From Porphyromonadaceae bacterium (GTDB lineage Bacteria > Bacteroidota > Bacteroidia > Bacteroidales > UBA12481), in the NCBI GenBank assembly GCA_007280905.1, contig QYQM01000096.1, positions 1 through 45,635 on the forward strand: a DNA stretch of 45,635 nucleotides. Reading direction: 5' to 3'. Below the pieces are notes generated by a model. It was given only the letters and a program-made list of their open reading frames with translations. It was not told the DNA's origin and did no database searches. Position 1 is the first letter of the stretch; the number at the start of each line of letters is the position of its first letter. Made by a program: the position numbers and the translations under genes. Below, piece after piece: positions 1 to 9,064 of the stretch.

Positions 1-400
<400 letters not shown>

Positions 401-487
401 ATGGCAGAAGCTGATTCTCTCTTTATTACCTTTAGAATTTTCTTATGGTATGTCAATCATATTATCCCTTTTATTAGGGCATGAGCT

Positions 488-597
<110 letters not shown>

Positions 598-603
598 TTT
601 TTT

Positions 604-636
604 AAAAGCCCCGATTCACCAGAATCGGGGCTTTTT
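604..636 (+). terminator. Intrinsic terminator of the rRNA operon
   Basis: A perfect stem (AAAAGCCCCGATT at 604-616 pairing with AATCGGGGCTTTT at 623-635) with a 6-nt loop and a T run lies seven bases after the 5S gene. This is a textbook rho-independent terminator closing the rRNA operon. Confidence 0.95.
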
Positions 637-637
637 G

Positions 638-645
638 TATCTTTA
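638..645 (+). promoter_or_regulatory. Candidate -7 box (TATCTTTA) of the porin gene
   Basis: TATCTTTA matches the Bacteroidetes -7 consensus TAnnTTTG in 7 of 8 positions. It begins directly after the rRNA terminator and ends only 6 nt before the porin ATG at 652, so the transcript could be leaderless or nearly so. No clear -33 box can be separated from the terminator T run. Confidence 0.5.
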
Positions 646-651
646 CCCTTC

Positions 652-2544
652 ATGAAAAACCTGGCTCTATTTTTTTTCCTCCTGGCTTTATCAATTCCCG
701 GATTCAGCCAGAAAACCAAAACCGAAGTGTCCCGGTTTCAATATCAGACAAATACCCAAACTTCAACCCCCCAGATCGTCGATACATTCCTGACCGGAAC
801 ACAAGCCCATAACCCTCTCTATTCGACGTTTAGCTCATGGTCCGACCTGGGAAATACCGGTCTTCCGGCCCTGATCAATCAATACCGGCCAATACGGGAA
901 GCTCTTAATCCTTTGATGTTTGAAGGATCCGACGGCTATGGTATCAATAATACAAACCTTGTGTTCTATTCGGCAAACAGCCCGTTCTCCATACTTGGTT
1001 ACAATAGCGGTGGAACCGCTGATAAAAACGGTCAAACCATAAAAGCGTTGTTTGCACGTAACCTTAAGAAAAAAAGCAATATTACCGTATTGGGAAATTA
1101 CTCAAATTCTGACGGCCATTTCAGTAAACAGAAATGTAATTCGTCAGCGATCAGGGTGAATTATCTCCTCATTCGGAAAAACTATAATCTGGTTACCGGA
1201 TTCTCCCGCAATTCTTTCAGCTTTAATGAAAACGGGGGACTTAAATCCGATGAACAGCTAATCGGCGCCTATCTGCCAAACCTGATTCCCGTTAATCTCT
1301 CAGGAGCTGCTACAAAAATGAGCGTTCTTACCTGGCAGGGTGTTCAAACAGGATCTATTCGCCTCCCGGGGAAGCATTCCATCACTCCTGATCAACCTGA
1401 TTCAACAGTCCGCGATAGCTTGTCGGAAACATCTTCGAACAAACATTCCCTCCGTGTTGTACATGCTTTCAGAATTTCCAGTGTATCGCGCAAATACACT
1501 GATTCGAGTTCTGATTCAGATTTTTATCAGAATACCTATTCAGAAGATAAGGCTACTAAAGATTCAATGAGTTTCTTGTCCTGGACAAATGACATTAGCC
1601 TATTATCCGATACCCTGCATATCGGAAAACATCCGGTTGTGCTAAAGGGTGGAATCAATCCCGATTTTTACCGGTATCAATATTCAAATATCGTTTCTAA
1701 TGGCTATTCTCTTGGTCTGAACGGAAAAATCACCAGGAGGGATCAGTTCAATTTTATTGAATTGGCGGGGAACTGGACTGCTGCAGGATATTCTGCCGGA
1801 GATTATAAGCTTGCAGCAACTTACAGCTTGATTCCCGGAAAGATTGAAAACGGATCAGAAATTTCATTCGAACTGTTTGTCAGAGGTTGTTCACCGGATC
1901 CGATAATCCGGGAGTATCAGTCGAATCATTTCCGCTGGACCAACGATTTCTTGCGTCAGCATGAATCAGGACTGAATGTAAAATGGAATGTAACTGAAAT
2001 TCGGTCTGCCCTGGCGGCAAGCATTATCAGCAATAAGGGCTGGATCTATTTTGATACCACCGGAATACCGGCTCAGCTTAAGGACCGCATGACGGTACTA
2101 TCCCTTAAAGGATCAAAGGATTTCACTGCCGGAGCCTTCCGATCGTCAATATCTGCATTGGTACAGTATAGCACTTCGGATAAAATCCGTCTTCCGCTAT
2201 TCGTCGGATCGACATCAACATTTATGCATCATGATATCCGGTTCCCGTCAACCGGTGGTGAAATGCAGGTTGAATACGGCATTGATCTCAGCTATTCCAC
2301 CGGTTTCTATGGTTATGCCTATATGCCGGCGACCGGGATATTCTTTGCCGAGAACGAAAAGGTTTTGGGTAATTATCCTAACCTGAATGTGTTTGCTCAG
2401 ATAAAAGTTAAAAGGACGAGGATGTTTGTTGAATGGGTCCAGACTTTTGCCGGCCTGCTTCCCGAACAGTCCTTTGCTGTGCTTCACTATCCATCGATGA
2501 GGCCACATCTTAAATATGGAATCTACTGGCATTTCTATGATTAA
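652..2544 (+). CDS. Putative outer-membrane porin (Porin_10-like beta-barrel)
   Basis: This 630-residue protein has a clear signal peptide (residues 1-19, cleavage after GFSQ). The rest alternates short polar turns with amphipathic strands rich in Tyr, Phe, Ser and Asn, as in an outer-membrane beta-barrel. The early segment HNPLYSTFSSWSDLGNTG (near residues 53-70) resembles the start of the Bacteroidetes putative porin family Porin_10, and the length fits. The C terminus (KYGIYWHFYD) is aromatic, typical of barrel ends recognised by the BAM machinery. It follows the rRNA terminator directly and overlaps the start of the Nudix gene by a few bases, so the two are probably co-transcribed. The substrate cannot be read from sequence. 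The family assignment is from recalled patterns, not from a search. Confidence 0.75.
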   Translation: MKNLALFFFLLALSIPGFSQKTKTEVSRFQYQTNTQTSTPQIVDTFLTGTQAHNPLYSTFSSWSDLGNTGLPALINQYRPIREALNPLMFEGSDGYGINNTNLVFYSANSPFSILGYNSGGTADKNGQTIKALFARNLKKKSNITVLGNYSNSDGHFSKQKCNSSAIRVNYLLIRKNYNLVTGFSRNSFSFNENGGLKSDEQLIGAYLPNLIPVNLSGAATKMSVLTWQGVQTGSIRLPGKHSITPDQPDSTVRDSLSETSSNKHSLRVVHAFRISSVSRKYTDSSSDSDFYQNTYSEDKATKDSMSFLSWTNDISLLSDTLHIGKHPVVLKGGINPDFYRYQYSNIVSNGYSLGLNGKITRRDQFNFIELAGNWTAAGYSAGDYKLAATYSLIPGKIENGSEISFELFVRGCSPDPIIREYQSNHFRWTNDFLRQHESGLNVKWNVTEIRSALAASIISNKGWIYFDTTGIPAQLKDRMTVLSLKGSKDFTAGAFRSSISALVQYSTSDKIRLPLFVGSTSTFMHHDIRFPSTGGEMQVEYGIDLSYSTGFYGYAYMPATGIFFAENEKVLGNYPNLNVFAQIKVKRTRMFVEWVQTFAGLLPEQSFAVLHYPSMRPHLKYGIYWHFYD

Positions 2545-3166
2545 TAATCAGATGCTTCAGCTCCAGGAATGCCTGAAAAAGGAACTGCCGGGCCCCTCTG
2601 CCCAGGAACTAATGGCTCCTTCAATCCGACCTCCGGGTTTAGCTCAGTTCGATGGAACAAATCCACGATCCAGCGGCGTTATGATCTTGCTATTCCCTTC
2701 AGAGAAAGGCATCAGCACGGTTTTTATTCTGAGAACCCCGGGAGGGATGCATGGCGGGCAAATTTCGCTGCCCGGCGGCAAGCAGGAGAATTCAGATAAG
2801 AATCTTTCAGAAACAGCCAGGCGGGAGACTTTTGAAGAGATTGGAGTTGATCCTGAGTTGATTAAGGAAATCGGTATATTGACTCCTTTGTACGTGCCAC
2901 ACAGTAATTTCATCATCCAGCCGGTTATCGGATATGTTGGGTTTCTTCCCGTTTTTGTTTTAGATCAGAAGGAAGTTGCCGGTGTTATTACAACCCCGTT
3001 AAAGCAACTTTTTGATCCGGATAATCGCAAAACAATGATATTGAATCGCTCAGGTGCGGAGATCGTAGCACCCTATTATGAGGCTTCCGGGCACCGGGTC
3101 TGGGGGGCAACCGCAATGATCATGAGTGAATTTGAACGAATTTTTATTTCCTGTATTTCCGGATAA
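2537..3166 (+). CDS. Nudix hydrolase, CoA-pyrophosphatase-like (NudL type)
   Basis: This is a 209-residue Nudix protein. The region HGGQISLPGG (about residues 72-81) followed by the core REXXEEXG (REtfEEiG, about 96-103) gives the Nudix box. The order resembles CoA pyrophosphatases of the NudL group, including an Asp where classical Nudix boxes have Glu. The likely reaction is hydrolysis of CoA or a similar nucleotide diphosphate derivative, with a metal ion held by the Glu residues. The start is ambiguous: ATG 2516 overlaps the porin gene by 29 bp, ATG 2537 by 8 bp, and ATG 2552 not at all. I chose 2537 as a compact coupled start. The 3' end overlaps the 3' end of gatD on the other strand by 23 bp. 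The substrate is inferred, not shown. Confidence 0.85.
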   Translation: MINNQMLQLQECLKKELPGPSAQELMAPSIRPPGLAQFDGTNPRSSGVMILLFPSEKGISTVFILRTPGGMHGGQISLPGGKQENSDKNLSETARRETFEEIGVDPELIKEIGILTPLYVPHSNFIIQPVIGYVGFLPVFVLDQKEVAGVITTPLKQLFDPDNRKTMILNRSGAEIVAPYYEASGHRVWGATAMIMSEFERIFISCISG

Positions 3167-4529
3167 ATTCCTCAACCTCTGGAACGCCGCCCTGGTAAAC
3201 CAGGTAGCCATTGTAAGGTTCTCGGCCGGTAATCTCTTCATTAACCGGCTTTAACATGATCTCCTTGACTTTTTCGAGATCTGATGTTTGTCCCAGAGCC
3301 CAGCCCAGTTTGATATAGGCAGCTTCCGGCAGCATATTCTCCAAGGGTATAACTCCCATTGCCATGAGGTCGCGGCCGGTATCATAAACATACATGTTGA
3401 CATAACCCCAGAAGGTTTGAACGGTCATGTATATTGCAACTCCGCGGTCGCGGGCTCTTTCAATTGCCGGATATAATTCTTTATTAACATGTCCAAGTCC
3501 TGTGCCGATAATAATGATTCCTTTATACCCCAGATCTACCAATGAGTCAATCGTATCCGGATGCATGTGGGGATAAAAATAGATCATGGAAACCCGGTCT
3601 TCAAAGAAAGGGTAGATATCCACATGCCGGTCTTTCCGGCGGTGGTTGTATTGTTTCTTGATCAGCTTTACTTCTCCACATTTAACAGTGGCTATCGGGG
3701 TGTCGCCAATGGTTCGGAAGGTTGAACGGTAGGAGGAGTGCATTTTCCTTACGCGGGTTCCACGATGCAGGAATCCATATTCGTCGGAAGTGGGTCCGAA
3801 CATACAAACCATAACCTCTGCAATATCTCCATGTCCGGCCGCATAACAGGAATGCATCAGGTTGAGCGCAGCATCGGAGGAGGGTCGGTCGGATGATCGT
3901 TGGGAGCCTACCAGAATGATCGGAATGGGAGGATTCTGTACCATATAGGAAAGTGCCATGGCAGTATGATGAAGAGTATCAGTGCCATGACCGATAACGA
4001 TTCCGTCAACCCCGGTTTCAATTTCTTTTTTAATGGCGACCGCAAGGGCTTTATACTGATCGGGCCCCATATTTTCACTGAAAACCGCAAATACCTTTTC
4101 GGTATTCAGGTTGCAGATGTCAGCAAGTTCGGGTACCGCTCCGTACAATTCCCCGGGTGAAAAGGCGGGAATAACTGCTCCGGTCCGGTAATCCAGGCGG
4201 CTGGCTATAGTTCCGCCGGTGCCGATCAACTTTACCTTAGGAAGATTGGGCGTGAACGGGAATTCCTTTTCGGGAATTTTATAATTTGCCTTAAAATAGT
4301 TTACCTCCTTCATTGACAGGATTGTTTGGGTATCAATCCCGATGTTGTATCCGGTGGCAATTTTAACAACGATGTGATGATCATCATCGTTTTCAGCCCG
4401 CGGCAGAACGGTGCCTTTGAAAAAACCCCGCGTTGTTTCGAATTCGGCGATACCCCAGACTCTGACATTAAACTTTTTCAGTATCTGGAGGCCATCACCT
4501 TTATATCCCTGGAAAAAATCTTCGTTCAT
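3144..4529 (-). CDS. gatD: Glutamyl-tRNA(Gln) amidotransferase subunit D, archaeal type
   Basis: GatD is the glutaminase subunit of the GatDE amidotransferase. It frees ammonia from Gln (or Asn), which GatE uses to convert Glu-tRNA(Gln) to Gln-tRNA(Gln). The protein has 461 residues. Residues 1-85 form the GatD-specific N-terminal domain (DDDHHIVVKIATGYNIGI, about 48-65), absent from ordinary asparaginases. An asparaginase-type domain follows, with GTGGTIAS at 103-110 (nucleophile Thr107), HGTDT at 181-185 (Thr183, Asp184) and a Lys at 262 in RVRKMHSS. These match the Thr/Thr/Asp/Lys set of archaeal GatD. The ATG overlaps the gatE stop (ATGA), implying translational coupling. A plain type I asparaginase would lack the N-terminal domain and the gatE partner. 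GatD is regarded as an archaeal protein, so its presence here is notable. Confidence 0.93.
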   Translation of the reverse strand: MNEDFFQGYKGDGLQILKKFNVRVWGIAEFETTRGFFKGTVLPRAENDDDHHIVVKIATGYNIGIDTQTILSMKEVNYFKANYKIPEKEFPFTPNLPKVKLIGTGGTIASRLDYRTGAVIPAFSPGELYGAVPELADICNLNTEKVFAVFSENMGPDQYKALAVAIKKEIETGVDGIVIGHGTDTLHHTAMALSYMVQNPPIPIILVGSQRSSDRPSSDAALNLMHSCYAAGHGDIAEVMVCMFGPTSDEYGFLHRGTRVRKMHSSYRSTFRTIGDTPIATVKCGEVKLIKKQYNHRRKDRHVDIYPFFEDRVSMIYFYPHMHPDTIDSLVDLGYKGIIIIGTGLGHVNKELYPAIERARDRGVAIYMTVQTFWGYVNMYVYDTGRDLMAMGVIPLENMLPEAAYIKLGWALGQTSDLEKVKEIMLKPVNEEITGREPYNGYLVYQGGVPEVEEFIRKYRK

Positions 4530-6538
4530 AACGGATCGGTGGACAATGGTTCGGAAATTTCTTTTGCTATCTGGACTTCAATAAGCTGACTGAACTCGTT
4601 CAATGGAATATTGCCGAGTGCCTGGTTGCGGATTTGACCCATTAACCAGTTCAGCGTAACCTCCGGATGATCGGATTTTCTGATCTCACGGAACTTTCTG
4701 ATGAGAAAGATCACCGGTGCCAGCAATTCTTCCTGTGTTCGTTTTTTGAACTTCAAACTGGTCAGGATACTCGCGACATCCATTTTTGGATAATCCATGA
4801 GGATTGCCAAAATAGGTTTGGCAATAGCGGGGTCGAGACGGTTCGATCGGATGAAATTGAAAAGATCATAGATTTTTTGCGGAGAAAACTCCTTATGCGG
4901 CTGTTTTTGCCCTTCGAGATGCTTCAAGGTATGCCCCAGAAAGATGCCGATGACTTTATGTGTAAAACCAAACTCATCTGAAATTCTCTCAATTAAAGGA
5001 ACCAGATTCTTCTTCAAAAGGTAATGATAAGTATCGGATGGTATTCCCCATTCCTTCATCTGAGATATTCTGGTACTGACCGGTACCGGGAGTTTCTGGC
5101 CCAGCCGGCTGATGTATTCTTCGGACAAGGGGATCGGGGCCGTATCGGTATCAGGATACATGCGGTCGGCACCGGGCAGCACCCGTTCGAAAATGGTAGT
5201 GCCGTTGGTGAGTGCCTTTCGGGTTTCCCTTGGAACCTGGTCAAATGCCATCAGGCAGCGCTCCTGGATAGTTTCCAAAGCCGTTTTAATATCTGCTTCC
5301 GGGCCCCAGAACACGATCTGGGCATCATTATCATTGCTGTTTAGCCATTTCCTGATTTTATCAAAATCGATGTGATTGCCTTCATTTTCAATTGATTCAG
5401 AGCTGGCCATGTTGGGCTTTTCGATGCAGGCAATTACTTTTAACCGGTCGGATATCTCGTCTGAAAAACATTTTCCGGGCTGCGTAAAATGAGAAAGAAT
5501 TCCCTGAAAGGCAGGAAGGTTTACAGCCATGATGCGGTAGCCGTTTTTCCGGGCATCGTTAATGATTTGGTAGTCAGAGTTTAATTTTTCGTAAACAAGG
5601 GGAATAGATTTGATTTGCCAGGTTCTTTTGTCCGAAATACGTTCCTTGAGTAAATCCTTGATTCTCAGCAGGGCAAACTGCCGGAAAGCTTCATTATGGC
5701 TCAGCCGGGGGATCCATTTGTTATGAGAAACCCCCTTGATTTCGACACGGTCGCCTCCGCGGCAACTAACGTTTACATCTTCCCGTCCCGAGCCGATACC
5801 GGTTCTTACCCGGCCAGTGCTGCGGTTGAGAAAACGGATATATTCTGCGGCTTCACGGAGTTCGAAGGGGGTTTCACAATCCGGATAGGTAACGGTTTCT
5901 ATCAGGGGCATACCCAGGCGGTCGGTTTTATACATCCTGGTGTGACCGATATCTGAAATTTCACGGCAGGAATCTTCTTCGATGCTAAGCTGTATCAATC
6001 TGATTTTTTTGGTGGATAATTGGATTTCACCTTCCACACCGAGGATCGCTGTACGCTGAAACCCGGTTGGTATACTGCCGTCGAGATATTGTTTGCGGGT
6101 GATGTGAACTTCTCCAACAATATTGAGATTAGAGAGCAACGAGATTTCGAGGGCATAATCCAGGGCTTCCCTGTTTATCTTGAAAGGCGGTGTATCATCA
6201 ATATCGTACGTACACGCATTTTCATTATTCAGCCGGTAGATAATCTCTTTCCGGGTTTTAAATTCCATAAGTGCGGTTCCGTCATATTCACCCATTTCAC
6301 TGAGGGTTGGGCGCATATGGCGGATCAATTCACCATCGTAATCCTCATCCTGATTATAGATACCTGCCGGGCATCTGCAGAAGAGTTTTTCACGGGTATT
6401 GAGTTGCTGATGAACCTCCAATCCTGACATGAAACCAATTCTTTTCCAGTCATCAACGGTGGCTTGGTGAAGAGGAACGTAACCGATTGCAATCCCTGAT
6501 TCCAGGTGGTTATGAACAGCATCAAATGAGTTTCTCAT
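4526..6538 (-). CDS. gatE: Glutamyl-tRNA(Gln) amidotransferase subunit E, archaeal type
   Basis: GatE is the tRNA-binding and kinase/transamidase subunit of archaeal-type GatDE. The protein has 670 residues. The core (GLEVHQQLNT at 39-48, KLFCRCPA at 51-58, then MRPTLSEMGEYDG and DIDDTPPFKINREALD) is the GatE form of the GatB/GatE fold. GatB would start differently and lack the inserted domain. An AspRS-like (GAD) insertion is visible around residues 435-465 (ETRKALTNGTT, PGADRMYPDTD). The C-terminal ~190 residues form the helical YqeY-like tail that holds the tRNA elbow. About 30 residues precede the usual archaeal start. The gene begins 24 bp after the permease stop and overlaps gatD by 4 bp, giving the order permease-gatE-gatD. 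The ATP-binding and ammonia-tunnel residues were not checked one by one. Confidence 0.94.
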   Translation of the reverse strand: MRNSFDAVHNHLESGIAIGYVPLHQATVDDWKRIGFMSGLEVHQQLNTREKLFCRCPAGIYNQDEDYDGELIRHMRPTLSEMGEYDGTALMEFKTRKEIIYRLNNENACTYDIDDTPPFKINREALDYALEISLLSNLNIVGEVHITRKQYLDGSIPTGFQRTAILGVEGEIQLSTKKIRLIQLSIEEDSCREISDIGHTRMYKTDRLGMPLIETVTYPDCETPFELREAAEYIRFLNRSTGRVRTGIGSGREDVNVSCRGGDRVEIKGVSHNKWIPRLSHNEAFRQFALLRIKDLLKERISDKRTWQIKSIPLVYEKLNSDYQIINDARKNGYRIMAVNLPAFQGILSHFTQPGKCFSDEISDRLKVIACIEKPNMASSESIENEGNHIDFDKIRKWLNSNDNDAQIVFWGPEADIKTALETIQERCLMAFDQVPRETRKALTNGTTIFERVLPGADRMYPDTDTAPIPLSEEYISRLGQKLPVPVSTRISQMKEWGIPSDTYHYLLKKNLVPLIERISDEFGFTHKVIGIFLGHTLKHLEGQKQPHKEFSPQKIYDLFNFIRSNRLDPAIAKPILAILMDYPKMDVASILTSLKFKKRTQEELLAPVIFLIRKFREIRKSDHPEVTLNWLMGQIRNQALGNIPLNEFSQLIEVQIAKEISEPLSTDPL

Positions 6539-6562
6539 ACAATGGGCGGAAAATTTGCAATA

Positions 6563-7804
6563 TTAGTCAAATTTTATAGTTTTTCCCGGGCTGATACGGG
6601 TTAATAACGTTGAAGGAATCAGCATCATAACAAGGGTTAGTACCAGTGTTCCGGTATTCAGTAGTAGCAGATGGAGGGGGTTGATAAGAATGGGTACGGA
6701 ATCAACAAAATAGGATTGAGGATTAAGTGGTATCAGCCGGAACCGATCCTGGATTAACGCCAGGGTCAATCCTATAAGATTGCCCAGAATCAATCCCTTC
6801 CCAATGATGTATCCTGCCTGGTAAAGAAATATCCGTGCCATAGATCTGTTATCGGTTCCAAGAGCTTTCAGGGTTCCGATCATTTTGGTGCGGTCGAGAA
6901 TTATGATTAGTAGCCCTGATATCATATTAAATCCTGCTATCAGGATCATAAGCGTTAATATCACCCATACATTGGTGTCGGTTAAACTCAGAAAATCAAA
7001 AAAGCCGGGAGCCAGATCTCGTAAAGTTTTGATTTGCAGAATATTATTGGTTTGAATGATGGTTTTGTCAATGGATTCACGAATTCGTGCAGCAACCTGA
7101 TCCATTTTTGCAGGATTAAATAGCCTGATTTCAAAACCACTGATCTCACCTGATTTCCAATTATTAATCTCCCTGATTTGCGAAAGACTGCAATAGACAA
7201 AAACCTTGTCATATTCCTCCAATCCGGTATCGTAGATTCCACAAACCTTAAATGGCCGCATCCTTGGCGGATCCTGGATAAAGTAGGTGGGCAGTATCAT
7301 ACCTGCTTTGATCCGGAGAAGGCGGGCCAGTGATTTTGATATCAGGACTTCAAGAGAGTCGGGATTATTGAGATCGGGAATCCTGCCTGCAGAAAGGTTC
7401 CTGGAAAAAAAATCCCAGTTATAACCGGGATCCACACCCTTCAGGATAATTCCTTGTAATTCCTTGCCTGACTGCACAATACCCGGTTTTGTGGCAAACG
7501 GATAAATACCACTGATATCCGGATCCAGTTTAAGCTGTTCTAAAAAGGGCTGGTCGATGCTGATGGGGCCGGCTTCCCAAGAATTATTAGCCGTGAGGCT
7601 ACTGATTTGAATATGGGAACCAAAACCGGTAAGTTTATCTTTGATTTCCTTTTTAAAGCCGGTGAGGATGGCGACAGACAGTATCATCACTGCCAAACTC
7701 AGGGAAATAGCTATAACGGAAACATTAACCAGTGCATTTGCACCTGATTTTTTACCCGGGCGGCTCCGGATGATTTTTTTTACGATGAAAATTTCGAAAT
7801 TCAC
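6563..7804 (-). CDS. LolC/LolE-type ABC transporter permease (FtsX family)
   Basis: This 413-residue inner-membrane permease has the layout of lipoprotein-releasing LolC/LolE proteins. There is one N-terminal transmembrane helix (about 25-50, LVNVSVIAISLSLAVMIL), a large periplasmic domain (about 55-270), and three C-terminal helices in an FtsX domain (MISGLLIIILDRTKMIGTLK is the usual FtsX coupling segment). With the ATPase LolD it would extract lipoproteins from the inner membrane and hand them to LolA. No ATPase lies next to it; a LolD-like gene is at 36784. It is the first gene of a run with gatE and gatD, with no terminator between. It diverges from namZ, with 34 bp between the two start codons (7804 and 7839). 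The exact cargo is inferred. Confidence 0.88.
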   Translation of the reverse strand: MNFEIFIVKKIIRSRPGKKSGANALVNVSVIAISLSLAVMILSVAILTGFKKEIKDKLTGFGSHIQISSLTANNSWEAGPISIDQPFLEQLKLDPDISGIYPFATKPGIVQSGKELQGIILKGVDPGYNWDFFSRNLSAGRIPDLNNPDSLEVLISKSLARLLRIKAGMILPTYFIQDPPRMRPFKVCGIYDTGLEEYDKVFVYCSLSQIREINNWKSGEISGFEIRLFNPAKMDQVAARIRESIDKTIIQTNNILQIKTLRDLAPGFFDFLSLTDTNVWVILTLMILIAGFNMISGLLIIILDRTKMIGTLKALGTDNRSMARIFLYQAGYIIGKGLILGNLIGLTLALIQDRFRLIPLNPQSYFVDSVPILINPLHLLLLNTGTLVLTLVMMLIPSTLLTRISPGKTIKFD

Positions 7805-7838
7805 AGGCAGAACCTGATTTTTGGCAAATGTACCAATT

Positions 7839-9053
7839 ATGAAGTTAAAACGTGCGTTGTGGCTGGTTATCCTGCTCCATTCCTGGATCGGAATTCAGGC
7901 GCAGTTAATTCCCGGTCTAAAGCAATCCCATATTTTGTGCGGTGCTGACCGGACTGATGCTTACCTGAATCTGATCACAGGGAAGAATATCGGGGTTGTG
8001 GCCAATCCCACCAGCCGTGTTGGATCGGTGCATCTCGTGGATTCTCTGGTTCACTCCGGCGTAAGGGTGATAAAAATATTTGCGCCTGAGCATGGATTCA
8101 GGGGGGAAGGTGAGGCAGGAGCTTCTATCCGTGATGGGCTTGATCCCGTTACCACTATTCCGGTGATTTCGCTTTATGGTAATCACAAGAAACCCAGTCC
8201 GGCAGATCTCACCGGACTCGACCTGGTTATATTCGATATTCAGGATATGGGGGTTCGGTTCTATACCTATATTTCAACACTTCATCTGGTTATGGAGGCA
8301 TGCGCCACTGCAGGGAAACCATTATTGGTGCTCGACAGGCCGAATCCCAATGGGTTTTATATCGACGGGCCGATCCTGGATACGGCTTACAGATCGTTTG
8401 TCGGGATGCATCCGGTTCCGGTTGTTCATGGCATGACTATCGGAGAATATGCCCGGATGATCAATGGTGAGCACTGGCTGCAGGATGGTATTCAATGCGA
8501 TCTGACTGTGATAAAATGTGCCGGGTATGATCATCAGACCGAATATATATTGCCTGTAAAACCATCACCGAATCTGCCTGACCAGGTTTCGGTTTATCTA
8601 TATCCTTCATTATGTTTTTTTGAGGGATCGATCATCAGTATTGGACGGGGTACCGAATTTCCTTTTCAGGTTTACGGACATCCGGCCATGTCGGGAGAAT
8701 TCAGGTTTACCCCGAAATCTTTACCCGGGATCAGCCTGCATCCACTCTATGAAAACAAGGCATGTTACGGGCGGGACCTTCGCCGGGATGGAATTCGTGA
8801 ATTCTCCCAACAACCAGGGCTTATTCTGGAATGGCTGATCGATGCCTATCAAAAGATGAATAGAAGTGGCGGTTTCTTTACTGATTATTTTGATACCCTT
8901 GCCGGCACAAACCAACTCAGGATTCAGATACAGAACGGGAGATCCCCGGAGGAGATCCGGGCAGGTTGGGAGCCGGGATTGAGCAAGTATCAGGAAATGA
9001 GATCGAAATATCTGCTCTATGAGGATAGCGAACTGTGTTTAAGGCTCAAGTAA
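7839..9053 (+). CDS. namZ: NamZ-type exo-beta-N-acetylmuramidase (DUF1343, GH171)
   Basis: The protein has 404 residues with a signal peptide (1-22, cleavage near IQAQ). The conserved DUF1343 blocks are visible: NIGVVANPTSRV, IFAPEHGFRGEGEAGA, DLVIFDIQDMGVRFYTYIST, VLDRPNPNG, PVVHGMTIGEYA and SIGRGTEFPFQVYG. DUF1343 proteins are now known as NamZ exo-lytic N-acetylmuramidases, which release MurNAc from the non-reducing end of peptidoglycan fragments. The role here would be periplasmic wall recycling or scavenging. An upstream TTG at 7821 is in frame, but the start at ATG 7839 gives a proper signal peptide. The stop codon lies inside short AAGGCTC repeats (9041-9064), so the last residues (LRLK) are encoded by repeat DNA. 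Confidence 0.9.
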   Translation: MKLKRALWLVILLHSWIGIQAQLIPGLKQSHILCGADRTDAYLNLITGKNIGVVANPTSRVGSVHLVDSLVHSGVRVIKIFAPEHGFRGEGEAGASIRDGLDPVTTIPVISLYGNHKKPSPADLTGLDLVIFDIQDMGVRFYTYISTLHLVMEACATAGKPLLVLDRPNPNGFYIDGPILDTAYRSFVGMHPVPVVHGMTIGEYARMINGEHWLQDGIQCDLTVIKCAGYDHQTEYILPVKPSPNLPDQVSVYLYPSLCFFEGSIISIGRGTEFPFQVYGHPAMSGEFRFTPKSLPGISLHPLYENKACYGRDLRRDGIREFSQQPGLILEWLIDAYQKMNRSGGFFTDYFDTLAGTNQLRIQIQNGRSPEEIRAGWEPGLSKYQEMRSKYLLYEDSELCLRLK

Positions 9054-9064
9054 GGCTCAAGGCT
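9041..9064 (+). repeat. Short AAGGCTC repeats spanning the namZ stop codon
   Basis: Two full copies of AAGGCTC (9041-9047 and 9052-9058) and a partial third (9059-9064) flank and include the namZ TAA at 9051-9053. The same heptamer is expanded to five tandem copies just after mutS at 45599. The rest of the spacer to 9271 is AT-rich with no recognised element. Confidence 0.8.

Noticed and set aside
401-487. tRNA gene in the 23S-5S spacer
   Set aside because: No cloverleaf or T-arm sequence; plain AT-rich spacer.
7821-7838. TTG start for NamZ at 7821
   Set aside because: ATG 7839 gives a clean signal peptide; the TTG version puts charged and polar residues in front without benefit.
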